Assembly: GCA_034359265.1 (NCBI GenBank)
Contig: CP136893.1
Coordinates: forward strand, 27,846,001-27,910,000
Source of the DNA: Canna indica
Lineage: Eukaryota; Streptophyta; Magnoliopsida; Zingiberales; Cannaceae
Length of the DNA stretch: 64,000 nucleotides
Direction of reading: 5' to 3'
The position numbers and the translations under genes were made by a program. Shown here piece after piece: positions 46,372 to 58,822 of this stretch. The notes beneath the pieces were generated by a model. It was not told the DNA's origin. It saw nothing but the letters and a program-made list of their open reading frames with translations, and made no database searches. Every line of letters starts with the position of its first letter. Within the stretch, counting starts at the first letter, position 1.

Positions 46372-48053
46372 TCAGAACATTTTATTTCATACCACACAAG
46401 AAATCATTCCAATCATTGTATAACATCATATTAGGTGTCGTTTGGCTGATAACTTCCTGCAGAATAAGGTCTTGTTGATTTTGCAAGAAGCCTTAGTTGT
46501 AATTCGTAATGGTTGACACAACTAAAAGTTCTGTTCTTGATGATTAACACAACTAAGATCACGAAGGCTTAGTTGTACTTCCTAAGAGTTATGTTTTTTT
46601 TTTTAATCTTATTTGGTTGACACATTTTTTGCACAATACTTTGAAAAGAAGTACAACATTTTCAATAAGTATAATTTTTTGCAATACAAGGAGGTAACTT
46701 ACCTATGTGGATCTAAAGATGGCAATGGAATGGGCCCACCCATGGGCAACACGGGTCCGACCCGAAATATTTCGAGGTGAGCCAAGCACGACCCGTCTAT
46801 GCCCAAGGGACGGGCTGGACTCGCCCCTTGGGTATGTGGGTTGTGCTCAACACGACCGGGAGGCTTGCACAATTCAAGTGATTACTTGTGTGACCATATA
46901 GACTCACTTAACGTTTGCAGTAGGCTCAAATCTCATTTACATCCCCCAAGTCATAACTAATGGTCTTTAGAAAGATATTATAACTACCCAAGTTAAGTGA
47001 AAGTCGGGGATTCAAACAAACCTAACACAATATGATATTCTGTCCTTTCGTTACGCGATATGTGGATCAATCATAAGACATGGATTACATCATCCTTATA
47101 TTGCTCAATCTAGTTTCTTGATTCCTGAACAGACTAACTTAATAAATGACATTGATACTCGTATCAATTCATTTGGGCACGATCATGTATTTCATCAGTC
47201 TCACTCATCAAGGGCCCAGAGATATCTCTCTCATATACGAGAGAGACAAATTCTTTTACGACTGCACATATTCTACTGTATGATTCATTTTATGTTCAAC
47301 TGTAGTCTTTATTATCATTCGGTTAAAGATGATATTGGACTAGGTCAAAATACAAAATTCATCATTTAGGAATTCATGGTGACATCAGGTCGAAGGATTG
47401 AAATATCACTAATGTTGTGAGATATACTAATGATATAAATCCATGTAGTATCCTCACAATGGGTATGTCCAACACCATGTTCTCCAACATGTGTCCATGA
47501 TATGACTTTAATATCTCATATATATTCATGACTAGTAAAATATGATCATAATCAATCAGACTACATACTAAACTACATACAAATCTTCATTCATTATCGT
47601 TTTAATAATAATGACCGACTAGGGACTATTTAGAAATGTATTTCAAATGCCTTAGAATTTTACTATTAAGTCTCATACTTGATGACCATTAGGCGGAATC
47701 AACTATTCAAGAAATTTCTTATCAAGTTAACTATGCTCATAATAAATAACGGGATAAAACAAGCGTTCCATTTATTAGAAAGGAAATTAACAGTAACAAT
47801 ATTATTCAATTGGCATAGAGTACACTACTAACAAAATCGACGAAAGTGTTGTGAGGACCATTAGGGCTGGCCTTGGTCAAACATCCTGAAGCAGAGGTAA
47901 CCATCATGTTAGACCTCTTGCCACACGACAGTAGATGCGGACTACGTCAAAGGGTGAAACCTTCATTGGTAGAAGCTGGCTTGGTTCTAATAGTAATTGT
48001 GTTGGAGGCTTCCTTCGAAGCGAATGAAGCATATATTAATTGGGTGAGACTTT

Positions 48054-48770
48054 CAGGGGTGCAAGTGCGAGGGTGGCAGTTTAGTTTTTGACGTCTTGAG
48101 TGCTCACCATGGTACTCGTAGCCAATGTTGGCCACAAAGCTAACATAGTGACCGAAGGAAGGGGAGTTGTGGAGATATCACTAAACCACCGAAATAAGGC
48201 CCCACCCCAAGTACAAGCAGTGAAATAGGGTGTTCCAGAATCTTATATGCAATTCGAGATTGCTGGAGACAGTAACAAAGATTGAGAACGATAACGTGCA
48301 GGCAGAGCAACTGCCGTGGCGAACGGGAGTGGGTATGCTCCTCGATGAACGTGCTGGCAAGCACTAGGAATGATTGCACTAGGTATGCTCCTTAGATTAG
48401 CTCTAGGTCCTTGCCATGACGCCAAGGGTGGTGTGGATAAAGGACGACCAAGTTGGCGCCACAGGGTCAGGGATGCCCAAAATTGGAGATGGGATCCCCT
48501 CGTGCCTCATCGGAGGGTACCCCCTACTATGGAGACGAACAGTGAAAAGGCCGCCCTCCATGCCAGTTTCTAGAGGGGTTTGAACTAGCATGCCAGCCTG
48601 CCCATATAAATCTATATGAATGAGTGGATATGGGCTTTAAATGACTGAACATGGATAAAAAGGAATGGATATGTTCATATTCATTTCTTTTCTATCTATA
48701 TTCATATTCATTCCTTTTCTATTTATGTTTAGTCGCTTAAAGTCCATATCCATTTCCTTTATAGGTTTTT
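48054..48770. other. Unassigned stretch between copy A and the gypsy LTR
   Basis: Moderate GC, several short open frames on both strands, nothing recognised. Ends with three ATATTCATTYCTTTTCTAT-type direct repeats at 48675-48725 before the LTR. Confidence 0.4.
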
Positions 48771-50764
48771 TGTCACGCCCCGACTCAGGGTCGCGTGACC
48801 GGCCAGGGTATGTGTCAATACCCCGAAGCCTACACATGCACTATCCAAAAGTAACAAAATCGACACCGAACCAACAAGCAAGTCATAGAATAAAACGGTG
48901 ACCAAACTTTATTTAAAATCAAAACAGTTTTAAGTTTAGAGAAACAACTCAACTTTTCAAGTAAACTGTTCTAGTTTTTAAAGTAGTAAATGTTTACAAA
49001 AGACTACTCAGTGCATGACCATCGACTCCAACGACACGACTACGACTCTATGGACGTCTGCTACGAGATCCGTGTCTCCACCTGCACTCCAGCTGCACCA
49101 TGCTACTAGGTCGTACCTCACTGGTCGGGCTCTGTAAAACGAAAGAAATAAACTGTGAGTCTACAAGGAACTCAGTGAGCGGTTCTTCCGAATCTTCACA
49201 TAAATCCCCAATATAAAAACTTGCACATAAGTCAGCCATTTATAATGTTTAGGGATCTAAACTAGTCATGACATGACATTCGGCCCATAGGCCATCTAAA
49301 CTAGTCATGACATGACATCCGGCCCATAGGCCAACCTGTGTAAATAATATATATTTGGCCATAGCGGCCCTCCCAGGCTGGGCACCACTCGGCCACTAGA
49401 GCCTGCTCAAGAATAAGTGGTTCGGATCTGCTCGGCCTTCACCACATAACAATAACCGGCCACACGGCCCATAAAACACACAAGGAAAGTCAGAGGCAAT
49501 CATTGGGCTCGTCGACTAGGATGGTCAACTAATCTCAGGAACCCACCAGGTTAGGGATAGTTAGTCCCACCCAACTCGGGTCTACCGTCAGCGTGGCTCA
49601 CTGATGGAATCTCAAGACCCTCCGCCACTAGGGTCTAACACCTAGCGGGCCTGCTGGTGCAATCTCAAGATCCTAATCACCCGTCGAGTCAAGCATTAGT
49701 CGTTTCGACCGTTCATGCTTCTCAGCCGACCATCACAATACACAAGCAATGCACTCAATAGTTTCCCTTATATGAAACTTCCAGGCATCCACCCGTATCC
49801 GGCCCCCACTCAGGGCTCTACCAGCTGCACACTAGTGCCCACTGACTATTCTCTAGGTGTGATTACAAACTATCCACATTCGTGGTCTTTCCAACAATGT
49901 AGTCACTAAAATTTTCCTAAGTATAAGATACATGTCATAAGCTTGGAAATGCACCCAATAACAATACTGCACAACATATAATTTATAAATTAATTATTCC
50001 ACGTCATCTACTATGCATAGTCACATGATTCAAATAATAAGGAATTTAAATCCTGCATTAAACGATAATTTCAGCAAGGAAAGAAATTATCTCACATGAT
50101 AACAATTGAGCATAAATATTAGAAATAAATGAAACATTCCCATGATTCACATGTCATACTAAAATCCTAACCATGTATGTACTATCAAGAATATTTCCTT
50201 ATAATATGCTAATCTCAATCTATCACTACCAAGGTTTCATATACTGTGTGAGTAATCTACAACATAAAAATGATTTAGCACCCTACATGTAAGCATGAAC
50301 CATAACGAGTCCTTTTTTCTCTCCTTGTACCCACTCGGCCGAGCCTAACTTAAATTGCTTATGCTCGACCGAGACTGGACAGGTTGGAAGAGAAGGATTT
50401 CGGTCATGATCGAGAGAAATCGAGTCATAGATTACGAAAGAACCTTAATCTAAGGGTTTATGACCACTTTAGGAAATCAGGGAAAAATTTTACATAACCT
50501 TTCCCCTTTTTCCTTCATGTGGCTGGCCCTAATCATCAAGAAAACTTCAAGAAATCTCTATATAATAGCGTACATAAGTACTAGAATCAAATCTCGGAAA
50601 ATATTTCGATGAATCGATAAAATTACTCGAGAAATCGACAAATCCCTAAAGCCTAGGGTCGGCTACCCACCTACCCTACATAACCAGGTTCGATCCACTC
50701 ACCTCGATTAGATAAAGGGGATGGGATGAAGACGATCTCGATTCTCCGACGACGACGCAGATCT

Positions 50765-50805
<41 letters not shown>

Positions 50806-51163
50806 GCTCTCCTCTCCTCCCTTCCTCCCTTGGGCTGTGTGCGGCTCCACTTCCTTGAACCGCACGATGACTTGGGGGTGAGGGGTTTATTCTTTCTTTT
50901 TCTTTTTCTTTTTGACAAGAATGCCCCTCACCCCTCATTTGACTCCACCTAATCCGGATCGAGCCGCGACTCGATCCATGAACCCGATCTCGATCAACCC
51001 AACTTGAGTCAACCCATACATTCATTCCATAATTGTCCACAATGGGTCAAAAATTAAATTGTACCTGCTACTCGCAGCGATTTCGCGACTCGCCTGGCTA
51101 GTTCCCGATCCAATAGGCTGCACCACAAATTTTTTTATATATTAGGAAACCCCGGGTATTACA
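48771..51163 (-). mobile_element. 3' LTR of a Tekay-like Ty3/gypsy element
   Basis: 2393 bp. On the minus strand it starts TGTAATACCCGGGG directly after a polypurine tract (AAGGGGGGAAGGT, minus strand, about 51164-51176) and ends CGGGGCGTGACA. The adjoining internal DNA encodes the integrase C-terminus. It contains a 42-bp direct repeat (ACTAGTCATGACATGACAT...GGCCCATAGGCC, 49258-49340) and a C35 run. The rest of the element beyond about 51890 is missing, so no TSD can be tested. Confidence 0.88.
50769..50803. repeat. C35 homopolymer
   Basis: Thirty-five uninterrupted C inside the gypsy LTR (G35 on the element's own strand). Such a run could form G-quadruplex structures and is also a common place for assembly length errors. 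Confidence 0.9.
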
Positions 51164-51877
51164 ACCTTCCCCCCTTAAGGAAAATTCGTCCTCGAATTTT
51201 GCTGAATTATAAGGACTTACCGGTTCTTCAAACAAGGAAGGGTAGCGCTCTCTCATGTCTCGTTCTACCTCCCAAGTAGCTTCCCGCCCGGAGTGGTGCT
51301 CCAATCTAACCTTTATCAGGGGGATTTCTTTGGGCCTTAGCTTCCTAATTTGGTGGTCGAGGATCTCCACCGGCCTTTCCTCGAATGAGACAGCCGAATC
51401 CACCTCAACCACAGAAGGTTCAATCACATGCGAATCATCTCTCACATATCGCCTGAGCATTGATACATGAAAAACTGGGTGTACCTTGCTCATGCTAGGG
51501 GGCAAGGCCAGCTCATAAGCTACAACACCCCTCCGTCGAAAATTGGGAAAATGCCCAACAAACCAGGGGCTTAGCTTTCCTTTCTTCCCAAATCGAACTA
51601 CCCCCTTCATAGGAGAGACATTTAGAAACACGAGGTCGCCTTCCGCAAACTCTAGCTCTCGGGCCTTCTTGTTAGGATACATTTTCTGGCTACTCTGAGC
51701 CGCCAATAATTTTTCCTTTATGATTTTCACCTTCTCCACCAATTCCTCAACCATATCAGGACCCACCATGAGAGATTCTCCGGCCTCAAACCAGTCCACT
51801 GGAGACCTACACCGCCACTCATACAAGGCCTCGAAAGGAGCCATGCTGTGGTCATGGAGATCCCAAACCTTTCCCAC
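51098..51877 (-). pseudogene. Ty3/gypsy integrase C-terminus with chromodomain-like end
   Basis: An intact 259-codon frame holding only the tail of pol. MAPFEALYEWRCRSPVDW is the end of the integrase core region. It is followed by the GPDMVEELVEKVKIIKEKL helix, the VFLNVSPMKGVVRFGKKGKLSPWFVG GPY/F-type module, HPVFHVSMLRRYV, and a chromodomain-like HHSGREATWEVERDMRERYPSLF. The wording fits the chromovirus Tekay/Del lineage. The frame runs through FEDEFSLRGEGCNTR into the LTR and stops there, as in related elements. The sequence before MAPF (GKVWDLHDHS) is not the expected integrase text, so the element is broken at about 51880. Gag, protease, reverse transcriptase and the 5' LTR are absent. 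Confidence 0.9.
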
Positions 51878-51957
51878 ACGTCGAGCTATATTCTGTCAAG
51901 CACAGCCTAACGTCCAGACACTTTACTGACCATATCACTCTGGCTAAGCCGAGGAGC

Positions 51958-53340
51958 ATGGTTAAGTTTCGAGAAAAGGTCATATGCTACATGGAGATCG
52001 AAGAACTTCGAGAGGCCAGAAAGGCCGACAAGCAGATTGCCAAAGACATCACCGAGGACAAGAAGTCCAAAAAGCCTGACAAGAAACGTGAAGACCGAGA
52101 TCGCCACGACCGAGATAATAACAAGAGAGCAAAATCACCGCCACAACCAAAGCTAGATATAAGAAGTACACTCTACTTTATGCGAAAAAGGAGTTTATTC
52201 TCTGAGAAATTTATGATTTAAAGCTTATCAAACACTCTGTTAACACTAGAAAATGAAAATTGTCACCCAACGCCGATAAAAGCAAGATGTGTGCATTCCA
52301 CGACACCTATGGGCACACCACTGATGACTGTGTGGTGCTAGGAGATTAGATCGAGGACCTGGTTCGGGCTGGATGACTTGATCGATATGTCAATCATGGG
52401 AGAGAACGTGGCTGGGACAGGAATGGCCACGACCACCGACGCCGAAGTCGGAGAAGGACACCCCCGGACCACAGCGAGATAGTGACCTAACCAATCGGTC
52501 AAGCAACGAGTTTCGAGGAGTCAACGACTACTTACCCGGCAAATTCAAGGGGAGGAGGTGAAACGAGTTCGGCCAGGCCGGAAGAGATCCCTCCGAGCAA
52601 TCATGACGGTCAATGACGCCGCTCACTCACAAAGGCCTACCTCTAGAACCTTGGTAATACCATTCTACGAATCTGACTTCTAGGGGATCGATAAAAACTT
52701 ACACGACCCTGTCGCTATTTCTATAATCACCGAAAATTTTATTGTCAGAATAAATCTGGTGGATCAAGGCAGTTTAGTCGGCATCCTTCCTCACCCGTTC
52801 CACCCCTACAATGAATGAGGACTTAGTAGATTTCTCGGGATAATGGGTCAACGCTTGAGGTTCCATATGGCTAAGAATGACGTTCAACTCTCAACAGAAG
52901 GAAAAGACAATTGACGTGCAGTACGTGGTCATCGACATCTCTAGTCCCTATCACATGATTCTAGGATGACCCTCACTAAACAACCTAGGGGCCGTCATGT
53001 CGACTCCCCGCTTGGGGCTCAAGTTCCTTATTTTTGAGACGGAATGGGGGTACATCATGCCGACCAGAAAGATGCCGCTCAGTGTTACAACAAATGCCTG
53101 AAACAGAAGACGACTAGACCAATTAAGGGAGGAACCAAGCACTTTTCCCCAACAAACGCTCTTGGTATCCTTCGATGAACAGTTGCTGAGGACTCCCAAG
53201 TCGAACCCAGGCGGGAGCGACTAGAAGTGACCTTGAACTTGAGATAACCTAGAAACTGAGCACCACCCCAGATAAATGATATGAACCGGAGCTTGCCTAG
53301 GCTAGAAACAACTCGCTCCCCATTAGCCACCAACGAACGA
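51958..53340 (+). pseudogene. Ty3/gypsy (Tat-like) gag C-terminus and protease fragment
   Basis: Plus-strand remnant: a lysine/arginine-rich gag part (YMEIEELREARKADKQ to KKREDRDRHDRDNNK, 51991-52120), then KSKMCAFHDTYGHTTDDC and IEDLVRAG..DRYVNH (about 52282-52400), matching the Tat-type CxFHxxxGHxTxxC...L..IExLV..G gag signature. The protease region has LVIPFYESDF.GI...HDPVAISI (52650-52715), the active-site-like DQGSLVGIL (family DxGSSAxIL, about 52757) and the LNNLGAVMSTPRLGLKF segment (52980). Multiple stops and frameshifts. It may be the continuation of the gag fragment at 43141-43550; the middle third of gag is missing from both. Confidence 0.8.
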
Positions 53341-53550
53341 CACTAGGGTTCCGCTTTCTCCCCTTCTAAAACCTTGGAGAGGCGTAATCGTGCACAAGCT
53401 AAGCACTCCGCTTAGGAGAACTCTATTGTGTTACCAGTTTCTTTCAAGACCGCTCTCTTTCTTTTCACAACTATGTGTATGCGCCCATGAAACCTATAGC
53501 TGGTGGATGGACACCCAATGGCTTAAGACATGAACCTCGTCATCCTCGGG

Positions 53551-53868
53551 CTCTCACGCCCTCAACACTTCCAGCGTGGTCCTCGACCTCAACGACACTA
53601 AACAAGCTCTCACGCTCTCAACGACCCCAACCGCGGTCCTATCTTACACTCCTCGCGAGCTCGACTTAACCCTAAGTGCAGGCCTCGACCCCAGTCACCG
53701 CTCTCGCGGCTCTCACGCCCTCAACACTTCTAGCGTCGTCCTTGGCCTCAAAGCTACTAAACGAGCTCCCATGCTCTCAACGATAATCAAGTGCGGTCCT
53801 GCTTTACCCTCCTTGCGAGCTCGACTTGATCCCAAATGCAGGCCTCGGCCCCAATCGCCACTCTCGGG
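53551..53868 (+). repeat. Two tandem 159-bp units
   Basis: Units start CTCTCACGCCCTCAACACTT at 53551 and 53710 and share TCGACTTRAYCCYAARTGCAGGCCTCG. Copy A keeps only the last third of one unit (43551-43615). They look like the repeats in the untranslated regions of Tat-type retroelements and mark the left edge of copy B. Confidence 0.85.
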
Positions 53869-54125
53869 CTCAATAGCCGCTCTAACTACATCATAGTACT
53901 TTGCATAAGTTGGGTTTGGATAATATTAATTAGACTTAGATTGGATTTTAATGATTGGTTATATATCTAAATTTAGATTGAATTATCTTAAGTGTCTAAA
54001 TAAACATTAGTTTATATATACCTAAATTAGAATTCTCTATTTGGATTTGAGCAAAGGAGTAAGGATGTAAATCAAGATCAAGATGAAGTATTCATTTTTC
54101 ATTATACAAACCACTAAACATTAAT

Positions 54126-54642
54126 GGCGTATTTGTTTCACGGAATATGACTCATATCCGTCGTTTGCTACGAGCTTCAGATATTATTTAAGTTGGACAT
54201 GACCAGATCCAAATCCGATTGTAATGGGATATAGATATCCTCCCGATGGGCTGGGAATTAAAATCCACTAATTTTTTCTTGTCCTGTCATTTAAGTTGGA
54301 TATTTGTGATAATTCAATTATAATTCAATTTTTATGAATATTTTGTCAATGTTTAATTTTATTATTATTATGTTAAAATAATTATTTAAATTTAATTTCA
54401 TAATTCTTAAAATAAAAATTTGGTAAAATCAAATTTAAGTATTAGATTATTAATATCTGACTCCTTTATCCGGAGCCAACACAAATATAGGATTTTAAAA
54501 TCCAATCTTTTGTAATCTTCTTATCCGAGATTTCAACAAACGTTAGATATGATATAAGTTTATCACACGTGATTCTTATCATATTTAATTCCAATTGAAT
54601 TTCTATTTGTCTGAAATCCTATCCTGCGAAACAAATGCGTCT
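54126..54642. mobile_element. Harbinger-like MITE (copy B)
   Basis: About 515 bp, TTAATGGCGTATTTGTTTC to GAAACAAATGCGTCTTAA. Orthologous to 43886-44418. Confidence 0.65.
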
Positions 54643-54766
54643 TAAGGGAATATTTGATTGAATAAATATGAAATAAAATCGAAAAGAAATAATAATAAAT
54701 TGCTTAATTAATAATAGGAATAAATAAAGAATAATAAGAAAATGATTGAGATATTCTTATTAAAAA

Positions 54767-56108
54767 GGGTTATTAGACGAAAATGGTCCAAACTTTTATA
54801 AATTTCTCAATTTTGACTAATCCTTTGATTTTTTTCAATTGTATATAAGAAGTTTAACATTGGTTCCAATAATGGCCCCCCGTCAGCTAGCCGTGATGTC
54901 GCCTATTAACTTGCTGACATGGCGATCCAATTTTTTTTTTAAATATCGCCATGTCAGAAGGGATCCACGTAGATTTAAGAGTTATTAGACGAAAATGACA
55001 TCAACTTTCGCTAATTTGTCAATTTTGGCCGATCCTTTGATTGATATCAATTGTATTTAAGATTTTTAACATTGGTTTCAATAATGGTCCCATATATCTG
55101 TACCATCAAATATCACACTACACACTGATATATATGTATCATTAAATACCACATTGATATATATATATATATATCATCAAACATCATACTACACACTGAT
55201 ATATACACAACACTAAACTATACTGATATCAACTATATCAAAAAGTAAAAGAACACTTCAATCCGGTAACATCAAATACACCATAAAAAATACTAAAATA
55301 TTATACTATACTGAAACATACACCATAAAAAATACAATATCAAAAATACACCATAAAAAATACAGCACTACATTGACGTTATCAGTATGATATATATCAG
55401 TTTCAAAAAATACTTTATTTTTTTTATAGTATGGTGTTATTAGTATGATATATCAATATGGTGGTTGATAGTATGATGTTCATAAGTATGATATATCAGT
55501 TTCAAAAGATATTTCATTTTTTAATGATGTTATCGTATTTGATGGTATTTTTGAAACTAGTATATTTGATATTTTAGTATAGTGTTGTATTTTTTAATTC
55601 TAATGTATTCTTGATGGTGTATGTTTCAGTATTTTTGATGATATATTTGATGTTATCAAATTGAAGTGTTCTTTTTCTTTTTGATACTGATGATATCAGT
55701 ATATATAGTGCAATATGGTGTATATATCAGTGTGCAGTGTACAATATGGTGTTTGATGATACATATATATCAGTGTGGTATTTGATGGACTATATATATG
55801 GAGCCATTATTGAAACTAATGTTAAACTTTTTATATACAATTGAGACTAAAATTGACAAATTTGCGAAAGTTGAAGTCATTTTCGTCTAATAACCTTTAA
55901 ATCTACGTGGATCCATTCTGACGTGACAATATTTAAAAATTATTTCTGAATCATCATGTCAACAAGTTAACGGATGACATCACGACTAGCTGAAGGAGGT
56001 CATTATTGAAATCAATGTTAAACTTTTTATATACAATTGAGATCAATCAAATAATTGATCAAAATTAAAAAATTCACAAAAGTTGTGATTTTTTTTATCT
56101 AATAATCA
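54767..56108. mobile_element. 1.34-kb Mutator-like palindromic element with empty site in copy A
   Basis: Starts GGGTTATTAGACG and ends CTAATAATCA, flanked by a perfect 9-bp TSD TATTAAAAA (54758-54766, 56109-56117). Copy A has the single, uninterrupted TATTAAAAA at 44534-44542. Almost the whole element is one long inverted repeat with a second nested start (GAGTTATTAGACG at about 54977 and its mirror near 55894). The centre consists of ATCAAATACCACACTGATATAT-like words and their mirror. Non-coding. Confidence 0.9.
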
Positions 56109-56442
56109 TATTAAAAATATCTGAATATTTATACTAAAAATAATATATTATTTTTTATTTTAATTAATAAAAATGTAACATTAGCATAAAATAATTTTTA
56201 AAATAGTAATTGTGCATTAATTGAAAAGAATTTATTAATTTTAAAATAATAAGATCATCATTCATTTTTCATAGATAATAATAATAATCGTACATTAAAC
56301 ACTACCATTGAAAATAATCTTCCAAACATGACCAGGTCGATGCAAAAATGTTTTCTACTTCGCTGGGTTTTAATATATCAAATAGTGCTTTTATCTGATT
56401 AACTAATATGACGTACAAATTTCATTTTATTTAAAAAATGAT

Positions 56443-56514
56443 GATGCTGCCCAGGATCGAACTGGGGACCTTTAGTGTGTAAAACTAACGTGATAACCAC
56501 TACACCACAGCACC
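56443..56514 (-). tRNA. tRNA-Val(UAC), copy B
   Basis: 72 nt on the minus strand. Differs from copy A at three positions: loop position 32 (TTTACAC in place of CTTACAC), the variable region AGGTC (the canonical form), and acceptor 3' strand CAGCATC, which turns one G-C pair into G-U. Anticodon TAC kept. A T6 run follows within about 10 bases as a pol III terminator. The fold looks intact. Confidence 0.9.
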
Positions 56515-56692
56515 TATTTTGTGATAATTTGTTACATGTGTAAATATTTAATCTTAATCCTAAAATATATGAATACATTTTATCTCTTGTAATTTTAGTA
56601 TTACTTGTATTATTTCTTATCCATGCGACTCTCTAAAAATATAACAAACTTATATGCATGAAAAATTTATGTTATTTTTGTTTCACGTAACA

Positions 56693-57005
56693 TGTTAGGT
56701 AATATTTACTTTGCAGGATATAATTTGGATATGATAGAATTTAAAATAAATAAAAATAGGATAAAAATTTAAGAGAATTTTTTAAAATCCTATCATATAT
56801 TTATTTTGACATAGGATAAGAAGCATGAATAGAATATAAAAATTTAAATCTTATGGATTTGAGCCCTAAATTTATTCCTCCCTAGGATTTTTAAATTCGG
56901 CCAACGATGAATTTGGACCAAAATAAATTTATCCAATATCCGGTCCGATTCTTATTTATTGTTATAGTAAACAGTAAATTAGATTTTAAAATTCAATTGA
57001 CTTCG
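56693..57005. repeat. Inverted counterpart of copy A segment 1
   Basis: Reverse complement of 45180-45485. See that entry. Confidence 0.75.
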
Positions 57006-57309
57006 GTCTTAAAGTTCACTGAATCCTAATTCATGATTTTTCCTACGATAATTTATTTTTGAAAAATAAGGTAATTTTCTACTCTAGCAAGTGGGGATCA
57101 TTATCAATGATGGGCGATGTCATGATCATTATAATTCTAAATAAATATTCTGCACCCAGCTTCAATTAATTAAGTCTAACATTAATTTTTCTAAATTCGG
57201 CTTTATTAATTGAGAGCTCCAATGACCTACTCAAACTCTGTAAAGTGTAAAGCACCGCCGGAAATCGGAATCAATCCAATCAAAGTATGTCTTCTATTTT
57301 TCATGCTTT

Positions 57310-57525
57310 AATAATTAATTAAATATTAAATAATTTACTTGAACACTCTTACTATTTTGCCTAAATTAATTGAGCACATATTTTTCATTCAGATAAGAAG
57401 AAATTATTATAATGGCTGTCCATCGACTTGTTATCTAATTGAGTGTCCTTTTGACTTAATACTCTCTCTCTCTCTCTCTCTCGATAATATAATTTGATAT
57501 GCTTCCAATTTGGGTTGATGGGATG
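57310..57525. repeat. Inverted counterpart of copy A segment 2
   Basis: Reverse complement of 45694-45900, with a (CT)n expansion at about 57464-57482 where copy A has only GAGAGAG. Confidence 0.8.
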
Positions 57526-57532
57526 GGAGTCG

Positions 57533-57965
57533 AGGTGGCAATGGATAGGGCTCGGCCCGACTTTGGGCCATGCCCTGCCCGACTTTGGGCCATGCTCGGC
57601 ACAGGCTCGGGCTCGATCGAGCCAACTCCTGCACCCGCAGGCTAGTCTGGTCTGTACTTAGGTTTAACCTAGTATTCTGTGCTGGGCATGAGCAATAAGT
57701 ATCTTACAAAGTGATATTATATATATATAAATTTTTGGTGTGATAGTTAGTTCACCATAAATGAAGATAAAGGTCGACGATTCGAGTTTCACCATTGGCT
57801 TTTATAATTTTAATTTTTAATATTTCGAATCGGCCCGAGCCCGATTCGAGCCCGAAGGTGCGGGCTCAAGTTTGGGCTGGGCCTCCCCATTGAGATGTCG
57901 GGCTAGGCACAGTCCGGAGGTGGCAATGGGCCATGCCGGAGCAGCCAGCCCATTGCCACCTCTAG
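57533..57965. mobile_element. hAT-like MITE with GGTGGCAATGG ends
   Basis: Begins AGGTGGCAATGGATAGGGCTCGG and ends GCCCATTGCCACCTC. The ends are rich in GGGCTCGGGC. The middle has a tRNA-like patch (57735-57805, GATTCGAGTTTC B-box-like). A second short palindrome with the same GGTGGCAATGG start lies at 57913-57963. Absent from copy A. No clear TSD. Confidence 0.55.
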
Positions 57966-58822
57966 GCCAGCATATTTCTCGTGAAAGCAAGCGTGCATGT
58001 GAAAGGCACCACCTAACCAACTTGTGCATGCATGGAATTGGAGGGGAAAAGGGAAATTGCAGCTGCCTCCTATCTTAGCACAATTACGAGATGCTTCTCT
58101 CTCTATATATAATTAATAATTAACGGGCAGATGTTTCCAATAATTAATGTATTATTTATTCTATAGGACAGACTTGCTTATTAATTGGTTAGGTGTCCAT
58201 GAGACCTCACTAAAAATAGGCCTTCACTCTCTGCACCTCATTTTATTCATGTTTCCGAATCATATCACTGCTTTTTTTTTTTCCTTTCATTCTTCTTCTT
58301 TGATTATTCATATGTTGCTCTTCATGAATAAAATAATAAAATTTATCAAAAATACTATTATATACAGTAACTAATCTAATTAATGATAATGTAATAAAAT
58401 TTAATTAATTCTGAATCCATTAAAAATAATACTCTCGAACCATTTTTTGATGGTACACTTATTCCTTGCAAAATCAACTAAGGAAATACACTTTTCACTT
58501 AATGCTACTAAGAGTTCTCATAGATTGGTGGGCCATATGTGTGTGTGTGAAGAGCCCAAATGAAAGTTGAACTGTATAAGGGCAGGTGGACGACCGAATG
58601 CTTACAATACAAAAGCTTAAATGGACAAACTATGATGTTAGACCATCTCCAATTACACTTGTTTTCCAGCTTATGTTACTATAAATTGATTAACCTGGCA
58701 CATCCATACAATACGAATGCTTACGATACAAAGGTTTAGTTGTAATTCGTAATGGTTGACGCAACTAAGACTTATATTCTTGATGATTGACACAACTAAG
58801 CTCAAGAATGCTTAGTTGTACT

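Larger units (their letters stand above)
43551..48053 (+). repeat. Segmental duplication, copy A
   Basis: About 4.5 kb that aligns in the same orientation with 53816-64000, from CGAGCTCGACTTGA at the left to GAAGCGAATGAAGCATATATTAATTGGGTGAGACT at the right; the similarity may continue past the window end in copy B. It contains a Harbinger-like MITE, tRNA-Val, a conserved block (45540-45690), and an LTR-like part (46700-48050). It lacks the hAT element and the MULE palindrome found in copy B. Confidence 0.9.

Noticed and set aside
46249..46434. 61-codon Ile-rich frame
   Set aside because: Translation of the (ATT)n microsatellite.
48140..48591. Short overlapping frames on both strands between copy A and the gypsy LTR
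   Set aside because: None exceeds 80 codons, no similarity is recognised and no splice structure links them.
52951..53333. Two minus-strand frames of 82 codons
   Set aside because: Antisense shadows of the decayed gag/protease region, which reads on the plus strand.
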